Positions 1 through 8,482 of a DNA stretch of 64,000 nucleotides are shown piece by piece. Where the stretch lies: positions 1,879,501 to 1,943,500 of the forward strand of contig NZ_CP139979.1 in assembly GCF_034424525.1 (NCBI RefSeq). Direction: 5' to 3'. Each line of letters starts with the position of its first letter. Positions within the stretch are counted from its first letter, which is position 1. Both the position numbers and the translations under genes were made by a program. The notes under the pieces were generated by a model. The model worked only from the letters and a program-made list of their open reading frames with translations. It was not told where the DNA came from and made no database searches. The DNA is from Sphingobium yanoikuyae (GTDB taxonomy: Bacteria; Pseudomonadota; Alphaproteobacteria; Sphingomonadales; Sphingomonadaceae).

Positions 1-136
1 TGATTTGCCTGAATTTGGCCCAAAATGTGGAACGATTGTGGGACCGTTTGCCCACCGAAAGTGTGAGAACGGCCCCAACATTCCCGATCAGGGCCCCGAA
101 CCGATGGCACTCACAGCATTGAAGGTGAAAAACGCG

Positions 137-168
137 AAGCCCGGTCGCCATGTCGATAGCCGGGGCTT
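137..168. terminator. Imperfect hairpin upstream of the toxin-antitoxin pair
   Basis: AAGCCCGG at 137-144 pairs with CCGGGGCTT at 160-168, with one bulge and a 15-base loop. There is only a short T-run after it. It may end transcription entering from the left edge, or be part of the toxin-antitoxin control region. No other feature was recognised in bases 1-226. Confidence 0.3.
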
Positions 169-226
169 TGCCTGATTGCACTTTGCGTTCGCTTGCATTA
201 CATCGTCATGCAGAAAGGAAATCGAC

Positions 227-490
227 ATGGCCGCAAACGCTCTTGTGCAGACCCGGATCGACGGAGCGGTGAAGGAGGAAGCCGCGACCGTGCTGGCTGC
301 TATGGGGCTGACCGTCTCCGATGCCGTGCGCCTGATGCTGACCCGCGTTGCCCGCGACAAGGCCTTGCCGTTTGAACCGCTGGTGCCCAATGCCGAGACG
401 ATCGAGGCCATGAAGGAAGCGCGCGAGGGAAAGGGCAAGCGGTTCGCCACGGTGGTCGACCTGATGGCCGACCTCAATGCGGACGATTGA
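227..490 (+). CDS. dinJ: RelB/DinJ-family antitoxin
   Basis: An 87-residue protein. The N-terminal half (VQTRIDGAVKEEA, then ATVLAAMGLTVSDAVRLML) is the ribbon-helix-helix DNA-binding domain of the RelB/DinJ family, which binds its own promoter as a dimer. The acidic C-terminal part would wrap and block the toxin. The ATG at 227 is chosen because AAAGGAA lies just upstream; an earlier in-frame start at 176 adds residues foreign to the family. It overlaps the downstream toxin gene by 14 bases, which is the usual antitoxin-first arrangement. Family membership rests on the visible pattern and the partner. Confidence 0.85.
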   Translation: MAANALVQTRIDGAVKEEAATVLAAMGLTVSDAVRLMLTRVARDKALPFEPLVPNAETIEAMKEAREGKGKRFATVVDLMADLNADD

Positions 491-758
491 ACGCTTCGGG
501 CGGTTCAAGCGCGACTACAAGCGGGAGAAGAAGGGGCAGCACGCCAAGACGCTGGACGCTGACCTGATCCCGATCATCGAGGCGCTGGCATCCGACGAGC
601 CGCTTGAACCGCGCCACCGCGACCATGCGCTGACCGGCGACTGGCGCGACCATCGCGATTGCCACATAAAGCCCGACCTCGTGCTGATTTACCGCAAGCC
701 CGATGACGACACCTTGCAGCTTGTGCGCTTGGGATCGCACGCGGAATTGGGTTGGTGA
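477..758 (+). CDS. yafQ: YafQ-type endoribonuclease toxin of a type II TA system
   Basis: A 93-residue basic protein of the RelE/ParE superfamily, closest in pattern to YafQ, a ribosome-dependent mRNA interferase. The core reads RHRDHALTGDWRDHRDCHI, then PDLVLIYR, and ends with the RLGSHAEL motif typical of YafQ. The histidine and aspartate residues in these stretches match the expected catalytic set. The start lies inside the antitoxin gene, so the pair is translationally coupled. The full family length is present and the pair looks intact. Growth inhibition is inferred from the family. Confidence 0.85.
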   Translation: MRTIERFGRFKRDYKREKKGQHAKTLDADLIPIIEALASDEPLEPRHRDHALTGDWRDHRDCHIKPDLVLIYRKPDDDTLQLVRLGSHAELGW

Positions 759-1123
759 CGCCCGCGCATGGCGAGCTTATACGTTTGTCGGGTATGTCAG
801 CCAGAGGCACGATTACGGGTTAGGTGTGATCAGCGAGCATCCGATGCCAACAAGCTTTTGCAGAAGACATCAATCGCAGAGATGCATTCGGCAGGCGCTG
901 CTTGAAACAAAAATGAGGGCCATAAATCACTTTCACCCTCAAATTCTGACAAATTTGCCGTTAGTTCACGACTGGTGAGCGAGAAATGAGCCGATCGCGT
1001 TGGGCTTGAAGAGCCGACCGCTCGCTCCACCGTCGTGACCCCTACGTTGATGACCGGCGGATGCTGGCCCGGTAGACGATGCTGCCGAGAGCGACGACGA
1101 CGCCCATGATGGCAAAAGATTCC
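759..1123. other. Gene-free stretch between the TA pair and the IS21 remnant
   Basis: I find no convincing coding sequence on either strand. The antisense reading frame over 830-1594 is a shadow of the IstA remnant. The left boundary of the IS21 remnant should lie in the second half of this stretch, but no recognisable left terminus remains. Confidence 0.4.
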
Positions 1124-1854
1124 ATGCTCGAATGGCTCAAAAGCCAGATCGTGAGAAGGAAGGCGGAGTGCCGGCGCTGGGCCGAGCACCACACCCATCC
1201 CGAGCGCGGCGATATCACCGTGGCCTAGGCGCTGGAGATGGAGCGGCCTGTCCTGCAGCCGATCCTGGCGCCCTTCGATGGCTTCCATGAGAGCGAGCAT
1301 GCCGTCACCGGCACCTGCCTCATCAGCTTCGACCGCAACCGCTACTCGGTCATGTCCAGGGCGGCGCGGCGCACGGTGCAGGTGCGCGCCTATGCGGGCC
1401 GGATGGTCATCCGCTGCGGCGAAGAGATCGTCGGGGAACATGAGCGTCACTTCGGGCGGAACCGCACCATTTACGATCCCTGGCATTATCTGCCGGTTCT
1501 GGCCCACAAGCCCGGTGCCCTGCGCAACGGCGCGCCGTTCCAGGACTGGGAGTTGCCGCCATCCCTCCATCGCCTGCGACGCAGGCTGGGGCACGGGGAT
1601 GAGGCGGATCGCAGGTTCGTGCGGGTGCTCTCGGCCGTGCTCACCGATGGCTGGAGCAGGTCGAGGCGGCGGTGCGCGAAGCGCTGGCGAGCGGAACGGT
1701 CAGCGACGACCTGATCCTCAACATCCTCTCCCGTCGCCGCGAGCCGGCGACGCCCCATAGCATCGTCACTTCGGAAGACCGGATGCTGAGTCACCCGCCG
1801 ATCGCCGACTGTGCCAGCTATGACCGACTGCGAGGCTATGATGCAGCGGCATGA
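1124..1854 (+). pseudogene. istA: istA transposase remnant (stop and frameshift)
   Basis: This encodes the C-terminal portion of an IS21 transposase: FDGFHESEHAVTGTCLISFDRN fits the conserved block (FDG, then a DRNRYSV signature) downstream of the DDE core. It is broken three ways. The N-terminal two-thirds is absent. A TAG at 1226-1228 interrupts the frame. A one-base loss near 1651 shifts the frame, after which the normal C-terminus (LEQVEAAVREAL, then DLILNILSRRREP) continues to 1854. The end overlaps istB as in intact IS21 elements. Confidence 0.8.
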
Positions 1855-2569
1855 GATGATCGACACAATGCGCGGCCTGGGCCTCAAGGGCATGGTGGCC
1901 GCGTTCGACGAGGCCGTCACCACCGGCCTCCAGCGCCAGCGCACCACCATGGAGATCCTGACCGATCTGCTCCGCGCGGAAGCCACCCATCGCGACGCCG
2001 CCTCGATCCGATATCGCATGACGGCCGCGCGGCTGCCGGTGGTGAAGGACCTGGAGCGGTTCAGCTTCGAAGGGACGCCGATCAACGAGGGACTGATCCG
2101 CTCCCTGCATGATGGCTCCTTCCTACCGGCGCGTCGCAACATCGTGCTCGTCGGCGGCACGGGCACCGGCAAGACCCACCTCGCCATCGCGATTACCGCC
2201 AACGTCGTGCGCAAAGGGGCTCGGGCACGATACTTCAACACCGTCGATCTGGTGACACGCCTCGAAGAGGAGGCCCGGATCGGCAAGGGCGGGACCCTGG
2301 CGGGACAGCTCTCACGGCTCGACCTGGTGGTGCTCGATGAGTTGGGATATCTGCCGTTCGCGCGCTCTGGTGGCCAGCTCCTGTTCCACCTGTTCAGCAA
2401 GCTCTACGAACGCACCAGCGTCGTTATCACGACCAACCTCGCCTTCGGCGAATGGCCTACCGTGTTCGGGGATCCCAAAATGACCACGGCTCTGCTCGAC
2501 CGCGTCACTCATCACTGCGATATCGTCGAGACCGGCAACGACAGCTGGCGCTTCAAAAACCGCAGTTAG
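1820..2569 (+). CDS. istB: IS21 transposition helper ATPase IstB
   Basis: A roughly 249-residue AAA+ ATPase that helps IstA select targets. The Walker A motif GGTGTGKTH, the Walker B motif [12 protein letters not shown] and the sensor stretch [12 protein letters not shown] are all present and correctly ordered, and the length is normal. Possible starts are ATG 1820, 1838 or 1841; all fall inside the end of istA, consistent with coupling. The gene looks intact, but its partner is ruined, so it can only act if another IS21 copy of the same type exists in the cell. Confidence 0.9.
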   Translation: MTDCEAMMQRHEMIDTMRGLGLKGMVAAFDEAVTTGLQRQRTTMEILTDLLRAEATHRDAASIRYRMTAARLPVVKDLERFSFEGTPINEGLIRSLHDGSFLPARRNIVLVGGTGTGKTHLAIAITANVVRKGARARYFNTVDLVTRLEEEARIGKGGTLAGQLSRLDLVVLDELGYLPFARSGGQLLFHLFSKLYERTSVVITTNLAFGEWPTVFGDPKMTTALLDRVTHHCDIVETGNDSWRFKNRS

Positions 2570-2685
2570 CCGCCACTCTCACCCCAGCTTCAAAACGAAC
2601 TTGCGCTGTGTACGCCTCCGGCCGGGCTACGCCCGACCTCCGCCGCACACAGCGCAGGGCATCAACCCTCCGCTCAATCTCGAAA

Positions 2686-2738
2686 AGGGGGTCCCCCTTC
2701 AACGCCTATACGGGGTCCCGTTTGCGCGCCGTTTGACA
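2686..2738 (+). repeat. IS21 right-end repeats
   Basis: GGGGTCCC occurs at 2688-2695 and 2712-2719, each followed by a related GC-rich stretch, and the last copy runs into the element end at about 2738. Repeated terminal motifs of this kind are transposase-binding sites in IS21 elements. Confidence 0.55.
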
Positions 2739-2740
2739 AA

Positions 2741-3199
2741 GTGAATGGCAGACTGCCGATCACCCCGGCATTGCTGCTGACCGCGAATTATACCTACACC
2801 GATTCCGTCCGGAAGGGTGGCGGCGAGCCCGCTTTCGACGGCAGTTCGCTTGACGGAACGCCGCTCGACAAGACGCCCAGGCACATGGCCAACGTTCGCC
2901 TGGACTGGCAAGCGACCGAGCAGATCGCGGCCTATGTGCTCGGCTACTACTCGGGCAAGCAGACTTTCAGCGGGTTCCGCAACGGCGCGCTCAACACCCG
3001 CACCCGTGAAGGGAGCACGACCTTCGATGTCGGCATCAATTTCACGATCAATGAGAATTTCGCGCTGAGGGCGGCGGTGCTCAACGTCACCGACAAGATC
3101 GTGCCGGTCGATGACCGCGGCCGGTTTGATGGTCTCGACGGCAACTGGATGCTCGATGAAGGGCGCCGCTTTTGGGGCACGGCAACGATCAGCTTCTGA
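2741..3199 (+). pseudogene. C-terminal fragment of a TonB-dependent outer-membrane receptor
   Basis: About 152 residues of the end of a TonB-dependent receptor beta-barrel. The strands alternate as in an outer-membrane barrel (LLLTANYTYTDS; NVRLDWQATEQIAAYVLGYYSG; FALRAAVLNVTDK), and the protein ends in the terminal aromatic signature WGTATISF used by the BAM machinery. The plug domain and most of the barrel are missing, replaced by the IS21 right end. The substrate cannot be guessed. It has no proper start or ribosome-binding site and is presumably silent. Confidence 0.85.
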
Positions 3200-3474
3200 T
3201 CGATCAGGCCGGCCTTCTGCCTTCGCGTTCGAATATTCGCTGAATGCAGAGAGTCGGCCCCTTTTCATCCATGGATCCCGATTCAAGAAACGTTTCTAAA
3301 GTCAGAATTCAGTGATCAGTGGATTCGATCTCCGTAAGGAGCGGGGTGGGAGCACATAACCCTGACCGGCGAAGAATATCGCTGGCCAAAATTCTTAGAC
3401 CCCATGACTGCCAGAGCCTCGGAGGCTCGAATCTGAGATGCTGATGATGGATTTGTCAGCAGCGGAGACGAGTC

Positions 3475-4590
3475 ATGACGGAGACGGTGAAATACGTTGG
3501 TCTGGACGTTCATAAGGAAACCATTGCGGTCGCGGTTGCCGATGGGGAACGCGGAGGCGAGGTGCGTTTCGTCGGCACGGTCGCCAACGAGGACGATGCG
3601 ATCAGGAAGCTGGTCAAGCGGCTGACTGGACCGGGCGTGACGTTGAACGTCTGCTACGAAGCTGGTCCCTGCGGGTATGGCTTGCATCGGCTGCTGACGA
3701 AGCTGGGACAGAATTGCATCGTCATCGCCCCCTCGATGATGCCGCGGCGCCCGGGTGACCATGTAAAGACGGACCGGCGTGACGCGATGACCCTGGCGCG
3801 GCTGCTACGCGCTGGCGAACTCACCGCAATCTGGATACCGGACGAAGCGCACGAGGCGGTACGCGATCTCATCCGCGCGCGACGCAGCGCGCAAGATGAT
3901 GCCATCGGAGCCAAGCAGACAGTGCGCAGCTTCCTGTTGCGTCATGATCGTCGTTTCGGCGGCAAGGCGGCCTGGACGAAAATGTACTGGCGGTGGTTGT
4001 CCGAGCAGCGGTTCGATTTTCCCCACCAACAGCTGGCATTCGAGGAAATGCAGAAGCGGGTGCTGGAGGCGCAGGCACGGGTTGGGCGCTTAGAAGCGGC
4101 GCTGACTGAAGCGGTGGACGCATGGTGTTTTGCGCCGCTGGTCCGCAATCTACAGGTCCTGCGCGGTATCAGGCTGGTCAGCGCTGCGACGCTGGTCGCT
4201 GAAGTAGGCGATCTCACCCGCTTCGACAATCCCAAGCAACTGATGGCGTATGTCGGCTTGGTGCCGTCCGAGCACTCCAGCGGCGCTCGGACCAAACGGG
4301 GCCGGATCACCCGCGCGGGCAACGCGCAGGCACGAACCATGCTGATTGAGGCGGGCTGGTCGTATCGACTGCCCGCTCGCGAGGAACGACGCTACCGTGA
4401 GCGGGTCATCGACTTGTCCGAGGACATCCAGGCGATCGGGTGGAAAGCGCAGGTTCGCCTGTGCCAGCGCTACCGTCGCCTGGCGGCCACGGGCAAGCCT
4501 CAGCCCAAGGTGACCACCGCGATCGCGCGTGAACTGGTCGGCTATGCCTGGGACATCGCCCGTCGGGTGTCGCCGGCGATAGCCGGCTGA
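3475..4590 (+). CDS. IS110-family DEDD transposase (copy A)
   Basis: A 371-residue recombinase. The N-terminal RuvC-like DEDD domain begins YVGLDVHKETIAVAV, continues with the CYEAGPCGYGL block and reaches the KTDRRDA motif carrying the last acidic pair. The C-terminal Tnp_20 domain has LRGIRLVSAATLVAEVGDL and YVGLVPSEHSSG. The length is typical and the protein is identical in all three full copies, pointing to recent spread. Known IS110 enzymes excise a circle and integrate it using a structured RNA made from the element's noncoding end. Confidence 0.95.
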   Translation: MTETVKYVGLDVHKETIAVAVADGERGGEVRFVGTVANEDDAIRKLVKRLTGPGVTLNVCYEAGPCGYGLHRLLTKLGQNCIVIAPSMMPRRPGDHVKTDRRDAMTLARLLRAGELTAIWIPDEAHEAVRDLIRARRSAQDDAIGAKQTVRSFLLRHDRRFGGKAAWTKMYWRWLSEQRFDFPHQQLAFEEMQKRVLEAQARVGRLEAALTEAVDAWCFAPLVRNLQVLRGIRLVSAATLVAEVGDLTRFDNPKQLMAYVGLVPSEHSSGARTKRGRITRAGNAQARTMLIEAGWSYRLPAREERRYRERVIDLSEDIQAIGWKAQVRLCQRYRRLAATGKPQPKVTTAIARELVGYAWDIARRVSPAIAG

Positions 4591-4908
4591 TCCACCCACG
4601 ACATTAACGAGAGGAGGCGCCAGCGCGCCAACTGCATAGCCTTGGCCGGCGTGCCGCGGGCACCCGACTGTGATGGGCAATCCACGGTGTACGGTGGGGC
4701 AGGTTCGTCCGACGCCCGAACTTAGACGGAGGATAGGCCCAGCGACGGATACGGGTAGTGCGGTAATCAACCCGCGGATGAGAGCATGATCAATCGTCGT
4801 CGATCAGGCGCCCGCGGCACACCCGCCAAGGTCAATGCGACCGCTGGTCTCGAGGCCAGCGAAGGAGTAAACTCGGCCAGCGTCTCGGATGGCAGTCATG
4901 AGAGCGTA
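4591..4908 (+). ncRNA. Candidate bridge/seek RNA region of the IS110 element
   Basis: The 318 noncoding bases after the transposase gene are the expected source of the guide RNA in IS1111-type elements. Two stem-loops carry pieces of the element's own ends. TCCG/CGGA (4708-4711 and 4727-4730) closes a loop holding CTTAGA(C), matching the left end. CCGCGG/CCGCGG (4772-4777 and 4812-4817) closes a loop holding GAGAGC at 4780-4785, matching the right end. These fit donor-binding loops but short matches can arise by chance. Exact RNA ends and strand are not determined. Confidence 0.55.
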
Positions 4909-5086
4909 GGATTTGGTCCCCTCCTGGAAACGCACCATGATCGCCATGTGCGGCATCGAGCGCGTCAGTCGCATTTGCGCCCGATGCCAACTGTCATGGA
5001 TCCGTCCAAGCTGGTGACGGGGCGCGAAACGGCGCGGCAGTTTTTGCCCTTGCGGGGACGCCGGAGGGCTTTGCGCTCAGAGGCTG

Positions 5087-5302
5087 TCATGCACACCTGT
5101 TCATACAGCCATTATCGGCAAATGCTTGCCCATCGACGCGCACGCGGCGCCGGTAACGGGATTGGTACCGAGACTTTTCCTCCGGCGATAGCGACTGGAA
5201 TGAACAGTCCCGTGAGCCGGGCGGCATCTGAGCAATCGCGGGCGAGGATAGAGCAGCCATCGACCCGGCTGCCAGACCTGCGAACAGAAGTTTGGTGCGC
5301 AT
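5087..5302 (-). CDS. Small secreted protein of unknown function
   Basis: From the ATG at 5302 this gives a 71-residue protein with a clear signal peptide (MRTKLLFAGLAAGSMAALSS, cleavage after PAIA). The mature part of about 46 residues is polar, with SPEEKSRYQSRYRRRVRVDG and three cysteines, two near the C-terminus. I do not recognise the family. No strong ribosome-binding site is visible. It lies between IS110 copy A and norB; the 178 bases between it and the IS hold nothing I recognise. Confidence 0.5.
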   Translation of the reverse strand: MRTKLLFAGLAAGSMAALSSPAIAQMPPGSRDCSFQSLSPEEKSRYQSRYRRRVRVDGQAFADNGCMNRCA

Positions 5303-5414
5303 GGACAAAAGGTTCACCGAAACTCGCATCCAAGTGTGGCGTTTGTCGACAGAACGTGGCTAGCCCACGAGCAAGGGTTGGCTGGGACTGCGCGGCATCG
5401 GACTCCTCGATCGA

Positions 5415-7682
5415 TCACTGTGCAATTTGCGCCTCGCTGTCGTCAGACCGGGGTCTGAGCCAAAGACTGGCGACAAACCAGGCGAGCGCTACCGCCCCGG
5501 CAGAAAAGACGATATCTCCAGGAACCCTCAGCCACACCAGCAGATCGACCACCGGTTGCTGCATGAACTCGGCCGAGCGAGCGTACCAGTAGCCCTTGTC
5601 AATCGCGGCGGTCAGCTGAAGCGTACCAAGTGGCAGCAAGGTCAGGAGCGCCATCAACGCAAGGCCGATGTTGAAGCACCAAAAGCTCGTCTTAAGCACG
5701 CCTTCGTTCCAGATCAGGTTCGGCAACATGCCACGCAGGCAGAACAGGACGAGCCCGACGCCCAACATGCCGTATACGCCGAACAATGCGGTGTGTCCGT
5801 GCAGCGGCGTCAGATTGAGACCCTGCATGTAATAGAGCGACAGCGGCGGATTGATGAGGAAGCCGAACAGGCCTGCTCCGACGAGATTCCAGAAGGATAC
5901 CGCCAGGAAGAACATGACGGGCCATTTATAACGCTGCATCCAGGGTGTCGCGCTGCTCAGCTTCCAGTGTTCATAAGCTTCGAAGCCAATATAGGCGAGC
6001 GGCACGACCTCGAGCGCTGAGAAGCTCGCGCCAAGCGCCAGCACCGCGATCGAGGTTCCCGCGAAGTAGAGATGGTGCAACGTTCCCAGCACTCCGCCTG
6101 CCATGAAGATGATCGTGGCAAACAAGACGGCGACCGTGGCGGTGGGTGTCGGAATGAGGCCGAGGCGCGTGAAGAGGAAGGCGATGACCGCGGTGGCGAA
6201 CACCTCGAAAAAGCCTTCGACCCACAGATGGACCACCCACCAACGCCAATATTCAATCATGGAGAGCGCTGTATGCTCCCTCCAGAACAGCCCGGCACCG
6301 TAGAAGAGTCCGATGGCTACGGCGGATAGGAAAAACAGCATCGTGATGTGGCGGGATTCGGACTTCTCTTTGAGCGCAGGCCAGAGCGCCCGGCCGACGA
6401 GCACAAGCCAGAGCATCAGGCCGATGAAGAGAAACCACTGCCAGAAGCGCCCCATATCGACATATTCCCAGCCCTGGTGTCCGAACCAGAAGTTCCTCTC
6501 CAGTCCCAGTTTCTGCATCACCGCGAGCCATTGCCCGGCAAAGGAGCCCACGACGATAATCAGGAGGCAGGCCCAGAGGATGTTGGCACCCAGAGCCTGG
6601 AACCTCGGTTCATGGCCCGAGATCGCAGGAGCTATGTAGAGGCCCGTTCCCAGCCAGGCTGTCGCGATCCACAGCACGGCAAGCTGCGTGTGCCAGGTGC
6701 GGGTGATCGAATAAGGCAGGATCTCGGCCGCTTCATAGCCATAAACCAGCTGCCCCTCGACCTGATAGTGGGCCGTCATTGCACCCAGCATGATCTGCGC
6801 GAGAAACAGTGCGAGAACGACCCAGAAATATTTGGCTGTCGCCCGCATCGAAGGCGTCACCGCGATCTCGCGCAGCGGATCTTTCGCGGGGAGGTCGTGC
6901 TCCTTCTCCCTTCGTCCGTGCGTCACCGCATGGTGCCAACCCAACAGCGCGATGCCGGCAAGCAGGAAGGTGACGCTGAAGGCCGACCAGATGAATGTAC
7001 TTGATGGTGGGCGATTCCCGACCAGCGGCTCGCTCGGCCAGTTGTTCGTATACGTTGTCGTCCGCCCTTGTCGTTCCGTTGTGGCCGCCCAGGCCGTCCA
7101 CCAGAAGAAGGAGGTCATGGCGGCTCGGTGCCCTGCGTCGGGGACCGTATCGTTCTTCATGGCATAGTTTTCGCGCAGCTCGGCCGTGGCGGGGTCGTTG
7201 CCGAACAGATTGACGTAGTGCTTTGCCACCCGCTCGATTGCCACCGCGCGATCGTTGCTGATCGTGATGGTATCCGTGCTCGCTTCAAACGTGTTTCGGC
7301 GCATTTCCGTTTGCAGCCGCCGCTGGAGGAGCGCCTTGTGTTCCTCGTTTAAACTCTCAAAGGCGCCGCCCAGATCCCGCTGTGCCCAGAGATCGAGAAG
7401 TGCCAGTGATTCCCGGTGCAACCAGTCGGCTGACCAATCGGGCGCTACGTAGCCGCCGTGTCCCCAGATCGAGCCCAGTTGCATGCCGCCCATAGATTGC
7501 CAGACCTGGCGGCCACGCTGCATCTCGGCACGGGTGAAGACGGTTTCGCCGTTTGCGGTCACGACCTTGGCGGGAAGCGGCGGCGCCTGAATGCTGATGT
7601 CGCGGCCAACCAGAAGCAGGACGGCAAAAGAGACTGCCAGCAATGATAGAAGCCAAATCCAGAGCTGACGTGTTCGATCCAT
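5415..7682 (-). CDS. norB: Quinol-dependent nitric oxide reductase (qNOR)
   Basis: A 755-residue single-subunit qNOR that reduces two NO to N2O in the inner membrane. The N-terminal extension (one membrane anchor, then a periplasmic domain with WGHGGYVAPDWSADW) replaces the separate NorC and is diagnostic for the quinol type. The rest is a heme-copper-oxidase-like core of about 12 helices with its haem and FeB histidines in blocks such as WHTQLAVLW, HLWVEGFFEVF, HHLYFAGT and LHGHTALFGVYG. The start at 7682 has GGGGAG a few bases upstream. It is the last gene of a minus-strand unit headed by nsrR. Confidence 0.93.
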   Translation of the reverse strand: MDRTRQLWIWLLSLLAVSFAVLLLVGRDISIQAPPLPAKVVTANGETVFTRAEMQRGRQVWQSMGGMQLGSIWGHGGYVAPDWSADWLHRESLALLDLWAQRDLGGAFESLNEEHKALLQRRLQTEMRRNTFEASTDTITISNDRAVAIERVAKHYVNLFGNDPATAELRENYAMKNDTVPDAGHRAAMTSFFWWTAWAATTERQGRTTTYTNNWPSEPLVGNRPPSSTFIWSAFSVTFLLAGIALLGWHHAVTHGRREKEHDLPAKDPLREIAVTPSMRATAKYFWVVLALFLAQIMLGAMTAHYQVEGQLVYGYEAAEILPYSITRTWHTQLAVLWIATAWLGTGLYIAPAISGHEPRFQALGANILWACLLIIVVGSFAGQWLAVMQKLGLERNFWFGHQGWEYVDMGRFWQWFLFIGLMLWLVLVGRALWPALKEKSESRHITMLFFLSAVAIGLFYGAGLFWREHTALSMIEYWRWWVVHLWVEGFFEVFATAVIAFLFTRLGLIPTPTATVAVLFATIIFMAGGVLGTLHHLYFAGTSIAVLALGASFSALEVVPLAYIGFEAYEHWKLSSATPWMQRYKWPVMFFLAVSFWNLVGAGLFGFLINPPLSLYYMQGLNLTPLHGHTALFGVYGMLGVGLVLFCLRGMLPNLIWNEGVLKTSFWCFNIGLALMALLTLLPLGTLQLTAAIDKGYWYARSAEFMQQPVVDLLVWLRVPGDIVFSAGAVALAWFVASLWLRPRSDDSEAQIAQ

Positions 7683-7760
7683 GGTTCTCCCCTATGGGCT
7701 ACGAGGCGGTACAGCAAAGCGACTAGCGCGCTGCGCGCCGTGCCATCATGCCGCCCGTGA

Positions 7761-8225
7761 TCAATTCTTCCTGGGGGCAGGCTGATCCGATTGAACGACC
7801 GGACCGCCTTCCGCTTCCCACCGGTCGACACAGTCGCAATCGTCATAGGCATCGACCGCCAAGGTCTCGGCGCCGGCTTTTGCCTGTGATCCTTCTACAG
7901 GCGGAAAGAGGATCGTCAGAAGCAGCACAGAGTTTTCCGCGCCCTTGACCGAGTGCGGCGCGCCTCCTTCGAGATAGACCCACTGGTTACGCCGCAGTTC
8001 GATCGAGCTTGCGCTGAGCTCGACTTTCACATGGCCCTCGAGGCAATGCAGCATGATGCTGCCCGGCACCTGATGCTGGCGCATTTCGGTGCCGCTCGGG
8101 ATCACCAGCCGGATGGTTTCGAAATGGTCCGCCTTCACGATCGCTGTGGAATGTTCTTCATGTGTCGTCACGTTCTCGGGCAAGAGATCGACGACTTCTC
8201 CGGGCGCTGCGTGGTGAAGGGCCAT
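7761..8225 (-). CDS. Cupin-domain protein in the norB operon
   Basis: About 154 residues. The central part has cupin features: IPSGTEMRQHQVPGSIMLHCLEGHVKVEL followed by NQWVYLEGGAPHSVKG, giving histidines suited to metal binding. The acidic tail ends with a DCDC cluster. ATG 8225 is preferred over the TTG at 8234 because GAAAGGAA lies upstream at proper distance. It sits between a zinc-ribbon protein and norB and is probably co-transcribed with them. A sensor, metallochaperone or NO-protective role is possible; the function is not known. Confidence 0.75.
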   Translation of the reverse strand: MALHHAAPGEVVDLLPENVTTHEEHSTAIVKADHFETIRLVIPSGTEMRQHQVPGSIMLHCLEGHVKVELSASSIELRRNQWVYLEGGAPHSVKGAENSVLLLTILFPPVEGSQAKAGAETLAVDAYDDCDCVDRWEAEGGPVVQSDQPAPRKN

Positions 8226-8230
8226 ATCGT

Positions 8231-8440
8231 TCAATTCCTTTCAGTGTTCGTGGTTTTATGATTGGAGCAAGACGGGCAAGCGGACTGCCGCGTGCGGTCC
8301 GGCTTGGAGCGTCCAGCGCGCAATACCTTTACCCATCGCGCGCCGATTTGGAGTCCTGCGGCGATCCATGACCGCGACGCGCGGCGACGACCGTCAAAGG
8401 GAGCGGGATCGACCGGTTCACCACATTCTGGACAGAACAT
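8231..8440 (-). CDS. Small zinc-ribbon protein
   Basis: A 69-residue protein starting MFCPECGEPVDPAPFDG, with a first CxxC pair at residues 3-6 and a second (CPSC) close to the C-terminus, as in zinc ribbons or rubredoxin-like folds. The middle is basic and aromatic (SWIAAGLQIGARWVK). A GGAACGTGAC stretch precedes the ATG. It ends six bases before the cupin gene start and follows nsrR, so it belongs to the NO operon. Iron or zinc binding is inferred only from the cysteine pairs. Confidence 0.6.
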   Translation of the reverse strand: MFCPECGEPVDPAPFDGRRRASRSWIAAGLQIGARWVKVLRAGRSKPDRTRQSACPSCSNHKTTNTERN

Positions 8441-8482
8441 GTCACGTTCCTCCTTTTCGGCTTCGATGCGCCAAGACGTCAA

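Larger units (their letters stand above)
1124..2738 (+). mobile_element. 5'-truncated IS21-family insertion sequence
   Basis: The remnant holds the 3' part of istA, an intact istB and a right end terminating near GTTTGACA at 2731-2738. Two GGGGTCCC repeats lie inside the right end, as expected for the multiple transposase-binding repeats of IS21. The left end and the catalytic domain of IstA are missing, so the element cannot move by itself. Its right end directly abuts the tail of a TonB-dependent receptor gene, which it or a later deletion has cut. Confidence 0.8.
3395..4908 (+). mobile_element. IS110-family element, IS1111-like layout, copy A
   Basis: The boundaries come from comparing copies A, B and C, which share sequence from TTAGACCCC to GAGAGCGTA and diverge immediately outside; each is 1,514 bp. 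An 11-bp inverted repeat CATGACTGCCA lies 8 bp inside each end (3403-3413 and its complement at 4890-4900). Subterminal inverted repeats, a short 80-bp left leader and a long 318-bp right noncoding end are the IS1111-group arrangement. No target duplication is visible, as expected for the family. Confidence 0.9.
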
